Positions 57,165 to 64,000 of a stretch of 64,000 bases of DNA are shown here, piece by piece. Within the stretch, counting starts at the first letter, position 1; the number at the start of each line of letters is the position of its first letter. A program made the position numbers and the translations under genes. The stretch is from an uncultured Alphaproteobacteria bacterium (GTDB taxonomy: Bacteria > Pseudomonadota > Alphaproteobacteria > Micropepsales > Micropepsaceae), in contig CADECX010000007.1 in assembly GCA_902825865.1 (NCBI GenBank), positions 31,262 through 95,261 of the forward strand. The letters run 5' to 3'. A model generated the notes under the pieces. It did not search any database, was not told the DNA's origin, and saw only the letters and a program-made list of their open reading frames with translations.

Positions 57165-58295
57165 TCAATCGAGCGTCCGCCTGAACCGCAACAGCGCCAC
57201 GCTGCCCGCCACCAGAATAAAGGCCAGCAACGGGTAAATCTCGCCCGCGATTTCGCTGGCGGTATTGGCCTTGAGCAACACACCCCGCACGATGCGCAGG
57301 AAATGGGTGGTGGGCAGGATTTCGCCCAGCACCTGCGCCCATCCCGGCATGCCGGCAAAGGGAAAGGCGAAACCCGACAACAGGATCGACGGCAACAAAA
57401 AAAACACCGTCATCTGCATCGCCTGAAGCTGGTTCTGGGCGACGGTGGAAAAAGTATAGCCCACCGCCAGATTGGCTATGATGAAGACGGTGACGCCAAG
57501 CGCCAGCAGGCTCAGCGACCCCAGAAACGGCACATGGAAAATATAGCGCGCCATGAAAAGCACGATGGCGCTTTGCACGATTCCCACCAGCACATTGGGC
57601 GCGATCTTGCCGATCATGATTTCCAGCGGCGTGGCGGGCATTGCCAGCAGGTTTTCGTAGGTCCCGCGTTCGCGCTCGCGGGTCAGCGCCAGGCAGGTCA
57701 TCAGCACCATGGTCATGGTGAGAATGACGGCCAAAAGCCCGGGCACGATGCTGTAATGGGTGTTGGATTCCGGATTGTAGAGCAGATGGGTGATGGCGTT
57801 GAACGGCGGCGCACCGGGCGCCCGGTTCTTCAGCGCGCCCTTCAAGTCGTCGCGCAAGGCGGTGCCCGCAATGGCGTTAAAGGCGCTGATGGCATAACCG
57901 CTGGAGGCGGGATCGGTGGCGTCCACTTCCAGCAACAGGTCCGGCGTGGCGCCGCGCACCAGATCGCGGCTGAAATTGACCGGCACTTCCAGCACAAACA
58001 GCACCTTGCCTTCCTGCAGCAGCCGGCGCGCTTCCTTGGGCGAGCGGGTTTCCGCCACGATCTCGAAATAGCTGGAGTTGCGCATCGCCGCGACGATGGA
58101 CCGGGCATAGACGCCGGGATCGGCGATGGAAACCGCGGTGGGCAGCGATTTGGGATTGAAGTTGATGGCAAAGCCGAACAGGAACAGCTGCATCAGGGGA
58201 ATGCCGATGATCATCGCCAAAGTGACGCGGTCGCGCCGCATCTGCAGGAATTCCTTGATCAGGATGGCGCCCACGCGCCGCAGCGAGAACATCAC
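57165..58295 (-). CDS. ABC-2 type exporter permease (YbhR/YbhS-like)
   Basis: This 376-residue membrane protein has an N-terminal membrane helix, a large periplasmic loop (residues 55-180), then five more helices, including LTREREREGTYENLLAMPAT in a cytosolic loop. This matches the ABC-2 permease family with one extracellular domain. The GTG start overlaps the ATPase stop (GTGA). A GTG, with ATG three bases later, opens the frame. Substrate unknown; the operon resembles drug efflux (YbhFSR). Confidence 0.88.
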   Translation of the reverse strand: MMFSLRRVGAILIKEFLQMRRDRVTLAMIIGIPLMQLFLFGFAINFNPKSLPTAVSIADPGVYARSIVAAMRNSSYFEIVAETRSPKEARRLLQEGKVLFVLEVPVNFSRDLVRGATPDLLLEVDATDPASSGYAISAFNAIAGTALRDDLKGALKNRAPGAPPFNAITHLLYNPESNTHYSIVPGLLAVILTMTMVLMTCLALTRERERGTYENLLAMPATPLEIMIGKIAPNVLVGIVQSAIVLFMARYIFHVPFLGSLSLLALGVTVFIIANLAVGYTFSTVAQNQLQAMQMTVFFLLPSILLSGFAFPFAGMPGWAQVLGEILPTTHFLRIVRGVLLKANTASEIAGEIYPLLAFILVAGSVALLRFRRTLD

Positions 58296-59200
58296 GCTTT
58301 CTCCTGCAACTGGATGAAGACGTCTTCCAGGCTGGGCGCTACCTCGCGCACCTCAAGACCCGGCCTGTCGCGGTAGGCCGCGATGGTCCTTTCCAGCGCG
58401 GCGCGGTCGCGGCCGCTGACATGCAAAGCGGCGCCGAAGAACCCGGCATAGTCCACTCCGGGCTGGTCCTGGAATTCGCCGATCAGATGGCGCGCCTCTC
58501 TGCCTTCCAGAATGTAGGTCACCAGGCGGGATTGCTCGATCACCTCGGCCACCGTGCCGCCCGCCACCATCTTGCCATTGAGGATATAGACGATGCGATC
58601 GCAGCGTTCGGCCTCGTCCATGTAATGGGTGGAGACCAGAACGGTGAGGCCCTCATCGCTCAGGGCATGGATCTGTTCCCAGAAATCGCGGCGCGCCTTG
58701 GGATCGACGCCGGCGGTGGGTTCGTCCAGCAACAGCAATTGCGGATCGTGCAACAGACAGGCGGCCAGCGCCATGCGCTGTTTCCAGCCGCCGGACAACT
58801 GTCCCGCCAATTGATCCTGGCGCTTCTCCAATCCCAGCCGCTTTAGTGTGCCATCCACCCGCGCCTTGCGGCCCTCCACGCCATACAGCCGGGCGACGAA
58901 TTCCAGATTTTCGCGGATCGACAAATCTTCCCAGAAACTGAATTTCTGGGTCATGTAGCCGACCTGGCGCTTGATCGCTTCCGACTGGGTGCGGAAATCC
59001 AAACCCAGGCAGACGCCCTCCCCCTCGTCCGCCGTCAGCAAGCCGCACAGCATGCGGATGGTGGTGGTCTTGCCCGAACCATTGGGCCCCAGAAATCCCC
59101 ACACCTGGCCGCGCGGCACCGCGATATCGACATGATCGACCGCCACCTTGCTGCCGAAGCGCTTGGTCAGTCCCTTCACATCGATTGCCATCTCGGTCAT
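58292..59200 (-). CDS. ABC exporter ATP-binding protein (YbhF-like, single NBD)
   Basis: This 302-residue protein has Walker [10 protein letters not shown] (38-46), Q-loop [11 protein letters not shown], signature [12 protein letters not shown], Walker [14 protein letters not shown] and the switch STHYMDEA, followed by a C-terminal accessory domain. It powers the permease encoded next. In E. coli the equivalent YbhF has two ATPase domains; here one is present. It lies ten bases after the HlyD gene. Confidence 0.9.
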   Translation of the reverse strand: MTEMAIDVKGLTKRFGSKVAVDHVDIAVPRGQVWGFLGPNGSGKTTTIRMLCGLLTADEGEGVCLGLDFRTQSEAIKRQVGYMTQKFSFWEDLSIRENLEFVARLYGVEGRKARVDGTLKRLGLEKRQDQLAGQLSGGWKQRMALAACLLHDPQLLLLDEPTAGVDPKARRDFWEQIHALSDEGLTVLVSTHYMDEAERCDRIVYILNGKMVAGGTVAEVIEQSRLVTYILEGREARHLIGEFQDQPGVDYAGFFGAALHVSGRDRAALERTIAAYRDRPGLEVREVAPSLEDVFIQLQEKA

Positions 59201-59209
59201 GGCGGGTCC

Positions 59210-60034
59210 TTAAAGCGGCCGCACTTCGACCGGCTGGCCGGGATGCAGATCCAGCCCCTGCGGCAGGCGCGCCTCGGCCTTGAACACCAGCTTGTCGCGG
59301 TTCTCGCGGCTGAAGATCACTGGCTGGGTGAATTCCTCGCGCGCCGCCAGGAAAGTGACCTTGGCGTCGATCGGCTTGCAGCCGTCACAGGTGATGCGCA
59401 CCGTCCCGCCGATCTTGATCCGCGCCAACTGGGTTTCGGGCACGAAGAAGCGGACAAAGACATGCTTGGGCGGCAGCACCGCTACCACCGGCGCCGCGGC
59501 GGCGACATATTCGCCTTCGCGGAAATAAATGTCCTGCACCCGTCCCTCGGTCTGGGCGACGATATTGCGCTGGCCCAGGCCATAGCTGGCCGATTGCAGG
59601 CCCGCTTCCATCTGCGAAATCTGCGAACGCAATTGCGTCACCCGCGCTTGCGATTGGCGGTAATTGGAAAGCGCCAGATCGCGCTGGGTTGGTGTGCCGG
59701 CATTTTCACTTGCCAGCTTGTTCTGCCGCTCCAGGGTGGTGCGGGCATAGGCCAGATTGGCGATTTCCTGTTTCAGGCTGGCGCGCGCCTCGGCCAGGGT
59801 TGCCCCTGCCTGCTGCGCGCCGGCCTGCTCGCGCACACTGTCCAGCACAAACAGCAGATCGCCACGATGCACGATCGTGCCGCGCTCGACTTTCATTTCG
59901 GTGACCCAGCCCGGCTGCGGCGCCGAGATATAAGCGGTGTCGCCTTCGCCATAGCCCAGCCAGGGCTGGTCCTTGGGTGCTTCCTCGCAGCCGAACAGCA
60001 GCGCCGAAAAGATCAAAATTGAGAATTTTTTCAT
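59210..60034 (-). CDS. HlyD-family membrane fusion lipoprotein
   Basis: This 274-residue protein has the lipobox LLFGC (Cys16) and the adaptor layout: biotinyl-lipoyl half, a coiled-coil hairpin (residues 80-150, QAGATLAEARASLKQEIANL) and a beta-barrel domain with VFVRFFVPETQLARIKIG. It bridges the inner membrane ABC exporter and an outer membrane channel. The start overlaps the TetR stop, so it belongs to the same operon. Confidence 0.88.
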   Translation of the reverse strand: MKKFSILIFSALLFGCEEAPKDQPWLGYGEGDTAYISAPQPGWVTEMKVERGTIVHRGDLLFVLDSVREQAGAQQAGATLAEARASLKQEIANLAYARTTLERQNKLASENAGTPTQRDLALSNYRQSQARVTQLRSQISQMEAGLQSASYGLGQRNIVAQTEGRVQDIYFREGEYVAAAAPVVAVLPPKHVFVRFFVPETQLARIKIGGTVRITCDGCKPIDAKVTFLAAREEFTQPVIFSRENRDKLVFKAEARLPQGLDLHPGQPVEVRPL

Positions 60035-60657
60035 CCCGGCCTCGCTTCCAGCCCCTGCAGCAGAATCTGCAGATGGGCCTCAATCAGTCCCTGATGGTCG
60101 TAAGGTTCAGCGTCGAACTGCTCGAATGTGGTGCGCCAGATGGCGATCAGCAGTATGGGGGCAACGCAGAGCCGCGCCCCATGTTCCGGCTCGATGGCGC
60201 GGAATTCCCCGCGCTCGGTGCCGCGCTTGATGATGCCGCCGAGCAAGCCGATGCCCTGCTCGATGATCTCCTCGCGCCAGAATTTCGCCAGCTCGGGAAA
60301 ATTGCCGGACTCCGCCAGCAGCATCTTGGGCAGGATCACCCGGTCGCTGGTGCGCACAAAACCGCCCATGGTGGACAGCACCATATGCAGCAACTGCGCG
60401 CTGGAGCCCGGGAAACGCTCCACCATCGCCCGGACCGCGCCCAGCTGTTCGCCGATCGAGGCGCGCGCCAGCGCCTTGAACACGCTCTCCTTGCTGTCGA
60501 AGTAGAGATAGATGGTGCCTTTGGTGATGCCGCATTTGTGCGCGATGTCGTCCATGCGCGTGCCGGCAAAACCCTTTTGCGCAAAACAGGCCAGCGCCGC
60601 TTCCAGTATTTCCGGAGCGCGTGCGTCCTTGCGGCGTTGCCAGCGTTTCTTGACCAT
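60031..60657 (-). CDS. TetR/AcrR-family repressor
   Basis: This 208-residue regulator has an N-terminal TetR helix-turn-helix (ALACFAQKGFAGTRMDDIAH, then GITKGTIYLYFDSKE) and a ligand-binding all-helical C-terminus. It is the first gene of the TetR-HlyD-ABC-ABC efflux operon and is preceded by a 30-bp perfect palindrome, so autoregulation of the operon is very likely. It resembles the CecR/YbiH type. Confidence 0.9.
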   Translation of the reverse strand: MVKKRWQRRKDARAPEILEAALACFAQKGFAGTRMDDIAHKCGITKGTIYLYFDSKESVFKALARASIGEQLGAVRAMVERFPGSSAQLLHMVLSTMGGFVRTSDRVILPKMLLAESGNFPELAKFWREEIIEQGIGLLGGIIKRGTERGEFRAIEPEHGARLCVAPILLIAIWRTTFEQFDAEPYDHQGLIEAHLQILLQGLEARPG

Positions 60658-60662
60658 GGCGA

Positions 60663-60692
60663 TGTAAATAACTGACTAGTCAGTTATTTACA
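60663..60692. promoter_or_regulatory. 30-bp perfect palindrome, TetR operator
   Basis: Each half is TGTAAATAACTGACT (exact inverted copy), with centre at 60677/60678. It lies six bases upstream of the TetR start codon. Binding would block the operon promoter. Confidence 0.75.
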
Positions 60693-60747
60693 AGGCAACG
60701 GCAGGAAACTTTTATACCATTGATATTAAATGATATTTTATGGGGCC

Positions 60748-61698
60748 TTAGCCGAACTGCTTCTCATAATGGCTGGGCCGGATGCCGAAACGGCGCTCGA
60801 AGGCCCGCCCAAAGGCGTCGGGACTGGCATAGCCAACCGAGGCCGCCACCGACTTTACATTGTGCCGCTTCATGGTCAGCCGCTTGCGCGCCTCGTCCAG
60901 CCTGAGACGCTCGACATAGGCGGCGGGGGTCAGGCCGAAGCTCGCCTTGAAGCGGCGCGAGAAATGGCGCACCCCCAGATGAACCCGCGCCGCCAAAGCG
61001 GGCGCGCTCAGATCCTTGCCCAGGTTGCGCAGCATCCATTGCGCCAGGTCGGCGAAGCCCTCCCCGGCGCGGGTCTGGAATTGCAGCGGTTCGGAAAACT
61101 GCCCCTGCCCGCCCGCGCGCTTGAGATAGACCACCAGCTCGCGCGCCACTTTGAGCGCGATCGCCTCGCCATGATCTTCGGCGACCAGCGCCAGCGCCAG
61201 ATCGATCCCCGCCGTGACCCCGGCCGAGGTATAGAATTTGCCGTCGCGGACATAGATCGCATCGATATCCAATTTGATCTGCGGAAATTTGCGCGCAATG
61301 GCGGCGGCGAAGCGCCAATGCGTGGTGGCGCGCCGTCCATTCATGAATCCCGCCTGGGCCAAGGCTTCCAAGCCGGTGCAGACCGAAACGATCCGCCGCG
61401 TCGAACGGGCGCGGGCTTTCAGAAAGGCGACCACCGCATCGCCGATCCTGGGATCGCGCAACCCCGCGCCGCCCGGCACCAGGATGGTGTCGAAGGCTGG
61501 CGCGTCGCGGAACGCCGTGTCGGCGGCGACCCGCACCCCCGACTCGCCATGAAACACTTTGCCCGAGGCGCAGACGGTGCTGAGCTGATAGACCTTGCTC
61601 CCCAGCACGTCATTGGCGGTGGCGAAAACTTCCAGGGGCCCGAACAGGTCCAGAGTGGTGATATTGTCGTAGCCGACAAAGGCGATGCGTTTGGTCAT
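60748..61698 (-). CDS. GlxA-family regulator (DJ-1/PfpI plus AraC)
   Basis: This 316-residue protein has an N-terminal class-I glutamine-amidotransferase/DJ-1-like domain (VPGGAGLRDPRIG, VSVCTGLEALAQAGF with the nucleophile Cys, AGVTAGIDLALALV) and a C-terminal AraC double helix-turn-helix (LDEARKRLTMKRHNVKSVAA, GYASPDAFGRAFERRFG). GlxA-like regulators often control amine or aldehyde catabolism. The start at 61698 (MTKRIAF) gives the family N-terminus. Divergent target unknown. Confidence 0.88.
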   Translation of the reverse strand: MTKRIAFVGYDNITTLDLFGPLEVFATANDVLGSKVYQLSTVCASGKVFHGESGVRVAADTAFRDAPAFDTILVPGGAGLRDPRIGDAVVAFLKARARSTRRIVSVCTGLEALAQAGFMNGRRATTHWRFAAAIARKFPQIKLDIDAIYVRDGKFYTSAGVTAGIDLALALVAEDHGEAIALKVARELVVYLKRAGGQGQFSEPLQFQTRAGEGFADLAQWMLRNLGKDLSAPALAARVHLGVRHFSRRFKASFGLTPAAYVERLRLDEARKRLTMKRHNVKSVAASVGYASPDAFGRAFERRFGIRPSHYEKQFG

Positions 61699-61806
61699 GA
61701 CGCGATGTTGCACCGGCCAAAGGCTGCGCAAAAGCGCAAAAGTCCGGATTTGTCGGATTATTGTCTTACGGACTTTGTACGGCCCTGCCCCGATACAGGG
61801 TTGTTT

Positions 61807-62934
61807 TCAGCCCTTGCCCAGATACAGCTTGGAAAATTCGACAGGCTGAAACGCCGGGCTGATCATTTTCACGCCCATGGCGATCGTGCCCGCATCGATC
61901 GGCTGCCAAAGAAAGTTCGACAGAAGAAGCACACCGCGGCGCTTCTGCGGCGAGAAGCCCATGAACGTGTTGCAGCCGCCGGACAGGCCGGACTTCCAGA
62001 CGATTTGTCCGCCTTCGTCCGCCGTGACGTACCATCCCAGTCCGGTGTCCGTCCCGGGAAGGCTTGTCGGGCGTCTCGTTTCCAGCATGCGCGCGAGCGG
62101 GCCGCTGAGCGGGGTATGCGCAAGACCCATGCATGCCTTGAGAAACACTGTGAGGTCTTTGGCGTTCGAGCGGACATAACCCGCTCCCGGGATGGCCGGA
62201 AAATCCCAGATCTGCGTTGGTTTCAGATTGAGATCATGACCTTGCACAAGATGGCGCTGCATCTCGCCGGTCAGCGTAATGCGCGTGTGAGCAAGGCCCA
62301 GCGGATCGCAAACACGCTCGATCAGCAGCGCTTCGTAACTTTTTCCGGCACGGCGCGCGAGCGCAATGCCCAGCAAGCCAAAGCCGAGATTGGCATATTC
62401 ATAATGCGTGCCCGGCTCGTATTTCGGCACATAGCCCGAAAGAAACTCGAACAGATCGGCCTCGCTATAGTCCGCCAGGGGATTGGGACGGGCATACCAG
62501 TTGGGCGGCAAATTGCCGGGCATGTTCGGCAGGCCCGAACGATAGGTCGCCAGATCGAGAAGCGTGATCGGCCGCCCACGCTCCCGAAGAGTCGATGGCG
62601 GGAGATATTTCGCGACGGGATCGTCGAGAGCCACCTCACCACGAGACGCCATGTCCGCAAGCAACAGAGAAGTGAGCACTTTTGTGTTCGACATGATCTC
62701 AAACACCGCATCGCCGTCCATCGCCAGGCCGGGCACGCCGGAACTTCCATGCGCCGTCATCCGGGTGCCGCTTTCGTCCACGACAACCGCAATCATGCCG
62801 GCAACCGCATCGCGCGTGCCGACGGCTTGCTTCAGCATGGCTTGAATGGGCTCCATCGCAGGCGCCGCAAGACAATCGCTGCCTAGCACGGCAAACCCTA
62901 CCGCACCCAATAAGCAATCACGGCGATTCAGCAT
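61807..62934 (-). CDS. Serine hydrolase of the beta-lactamase/esterase class C family
   Basis: This 375-residue protein has a signal peptide (RRDCLLGAVGFAVLG) and the class C motifs: SxxK (S82-N-T-K85), YAN (180-182) and a GLSGGCN block in place of KTG. The replaced KTG suggests an esterase or D-aminopeptidase-like activity rather than a true beta-lactamase. I chose MLNRRD (62934) because it begins the signal peptide. No link to the BlaI locus is visible. Confidence 0.82.
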   Translation of the reverse strand: MLNRRDCLLGAVGFAVLGSDCLAAPAMEPIQAMLKQAVGTRDAVAGMIAVVVDESGTRMTAHGSSGVPGLAMDGDAVFEIMSNTKVLTSLLLADMASRGEVALDDPVAKYLPPSTLRERGRPITLLDLATYRSGLPNMPGNLPPNWYARPNPLADYSEADLFEFLSGYVPKYEPGTHYEYANLGFGLLGIALARRAGKSYEALLIERVCDPLGLAHTRITLTGEMQRHLVQGHDLNLKPTQIWDFPAIPGAGYVRSNAKDLTVFLKACMGLAHTPLSGPLARMLETRRPTSLPGTDTGLGWYVTADEGGQIVWKSGLSGGCNTFMGFSPQKRRGVLLLSNFLWQPIDAGTIAMGVKMISPAFQPVEFSKLYLGKG

Positions 62935-63309
62935 ATCCGACAGTCCCCTGCTTGCTTCCCAAGCGGCGCATTTCAGTCTCCGGCACGATCTAAAAACCAA
63001 TTCAGAAAATGTTTTGTGCGCGCATCAAGTTTTTAAGCGCCGCTGAAGAGCATTCAACGGCGCCCTAATCGCTCCATTGTTGAAGAACCCTCTGGCGCGA
63101 CCCAGAAGACTCTCTTGTGCTGACGTTTCGTCAGTACGTTCACCTCCCTCCCCAATGAATTTGTCAAAAATCAATCTGGACATTACTATCGTTCTATGCA
63201 AGATACCTGTCAAGGCATGACAGCGTGTCAAAATATTATATATTCTACATAGTATGACAAATTAGAAATGCCCGTGTAACCTGGGCCAGATCGCCAAAGG
63301 GAGTTTTTC
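62935..63309. other. AT-rich intergenic region
   Basis: About 375 bases without a good gene. A GCGCCG-C-TGAA / TTCA-A-CGGCGC hairpin lies at 63037-63063, a CTGACG-TTT-CGTCAG palindrome at 63120-63134. TGTCA and TGACA words recur four times at 63209-63259 (two in inverted pairs) just before the ABC gene, a possible operator. A 68-codon frame on the minus strand was not called. Confidence 0.5.
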
Positions 63310-64000
63310 ATGTCCGCCGCCATCTCCTTGCGCAATATTGTGAAGACCTATCGCCGGGGCAAGGAATCGGTGCCCGTCCTGCATGGCCTCAGCCTGGATA
63401 TTCCCGCCGGACAGTTTGTCTCGCTGATGGGTCCCTCCGGTTCGGGCAAGACCACCATCCTCAATCTGGTGGGCGGCTTGGATCACGCCGATTCCGGCGA
63501 AGTGATCGTGGGCGGCGAGCATCTGGAATCGCTGTCGGGCGGCCAGCTCACCAAATGGCGCGGCGGCCATGTCGGTTTCATTTTCCAATTCTACAATCTG
63601 ATGCCCATGCTGTCGGCGGCGGGCAATGTCGAACTGCCGCTGCTGCTCACCAATCTCTCCAAGGCCGAACGCGCCCGCCGGGTCGAGATCGCGCTGGAGA
63701 TTGTCGGCCTCAAGGAACGCGCCGGCCACAAGCCCGGCGAAATGTCGGGCGGCCAGCAGCAGCGTGTCGGCATCGCGCGCGCCATCGTCGCCGATCCCCC
63801 TCTCTTGCTCTGCGACGAGCCCACCGGCGATCTGGACCGCGCCACGGCGGATGAAATTCTGTCCCTGCTGCAGCAGCTCAACCGCCAGCACAAAAAGACC
63901 ATCCTGATGGTCACCCACGATCCCAAGGCCGCCGACCATGCCACCCGCCAATTGGAGATGGACAAGGGCCAGCTGATCGAGCGCGCCCGGGCACCGGCAC
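63310..64000 (+). CDS. ABC transporter ATP-binding protein (MacB/LolD type), truncated by window end
   Basis: The first 230 residues of an ATPase run to the edge. Walker A GPSGSGKTT is at 41-49, Q-loop FIFQFYNL, signature MSGGQQQRV, Walker B LLLCDEPTGDLD and the switch VTHDP are all present. The type is the MacB/LolD/FtsE family, which works with permeases that act on lipoproteins or efflux substrates; the permease is probably beyond the window. A TTTTTC-preceded GGGAG ribosome site supports the ATG at 63310. Confidence 0.9.
   Translation, partial: MSAAISLRNIVKTYRRGKESVPVLHGLSLDIPAGQFVSLMGPSGSGKTTILNLVGGLDHADSGEVIVGGEHLESLSGGQLTKWRGGHVGFIFQFYNLMPMLSAAGNVELPLLLTNLSKAERARRVEIALEIVGLKERAGHKPGEMSGGQQQRVGIARAIVADPPLLLCDEPTGDLDRATADEILSLLQQLNRQHKKTILMVTHDPKAADHATRQLEMDKGQLIERARAPA

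Noticed and set aside
60730..62886. 718-codon plus-strand frame opposite the GlxA and serine hydrolase genes
   Set aside because: Crosses two real genes in antisense and has no recognisable domain.
63025..63231. 68-codon minus-strand frame in the gap before the ABC ATPase
   Set aside because: No ribosome site or domain; the DNA is better explained by hairpins and operator-like words.
1..64000. CRISPR array, prophage, complete insertion sequence or integron
   Set aside because: No regularly spaced repeats, integrase, capsid or complete transposase was seen; the only transposase trace is the zinc-ribbon remnant at 22.4 kb.

Overview
The window is 64 kb of GC-rich DNA from a bacterial chromosome, most likely an alphaproteobacterium. 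The clues are a usg gene, a bacteriophytochrome with an HWE-type kinase and receiver, large TonB-dependent receptors, ArsR/ArsC with an AqpS-type channel, and three PEP-CTERM proteins. The gene mix would suit a soil or rhizosphere heterotroph (a Rhizomicrobium/Micropepsaceae-like organism is a guess, not a demonstration). There is no phage, CRISPR array, rRNA operon or complete insertion sequence. One tRNA (Thr, anticodon TGT) is present.

Layout. 0-6 kb: secreted phosphoesterase, dicarboxylate-type symporter, repeat-rich gap, TonB-dependent receptor. 6-12 kb: DUF2975/XRE/CYTH operon behind two perfect palindromes, an ABC-2 exporter, a PEP-CTERM protein and two tandem lipoprotein paralogues. 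12-16 kb: membrane histidine kinase, a degenerate Hpt-like protein and a single-domain response regulator, then two small Cys-rich proteins and usg. 16.5-25 kb: many very small genes (membrane, secreted or charged, several under 60 codons), the tRNA, a PilZ protein, two more PEP-CTERM genes, PPi-type phosphofructokinase, a gene interrupted by an amber codon, a transposase zinc-ribbon remnant and a probable small RNA unit. 25-34 kb: heme oxygenase plus bacteriophytochrome, acetamidase/formamidase and two convergent PQQ-dehydrogenase paralogues. 34-41.5 kb: GFA protein, AraC and PadR regulators, arsR-arsC-aqpS, exported mannonate dehydratase-like protein with a DsbA-like partner, cupin and ModA-like proteins. 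41.5-52 kb: two TPR-fused enzymes, bicupin, soluble PQQ sugar dehydrogenase, a CxxCC protein, a 1.1 kDa-residue-scale TonB receptor and an alpha/beta hydrolase. 52-56.5 kb: the most unusual locus, a BlaI/M56 (BlaR1-like) system. 56.5-64 kb: Gly/Arg-rich lipoprotein, TetR-controlled HlyD/ABC-2 efflux operon, GlxA-type regulator, serine hydrolase and a truncated MacB/LolD-type ATPase.

The strongest candidate for an undescribed system is at 52.3-56.5 kb. A BlaI repressor and an M56 metalloprotease form a translationally overlapped pair. The protease ends in an 80-residue four-Cys module rather than a penicillin-binding sensor. The same module makes up the mature part of two secreted proteins encoded divergently. 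BlaI-like boxes (CTACTAT/ATAGTAG) lie upstream of the divergent operon, of blaI, and of a third secreted protein of unknown function. A second coherent signal is that all three PEP-CTERM genes carry a -24/-12 (sigma-54) promoter-like element at a consistent position.
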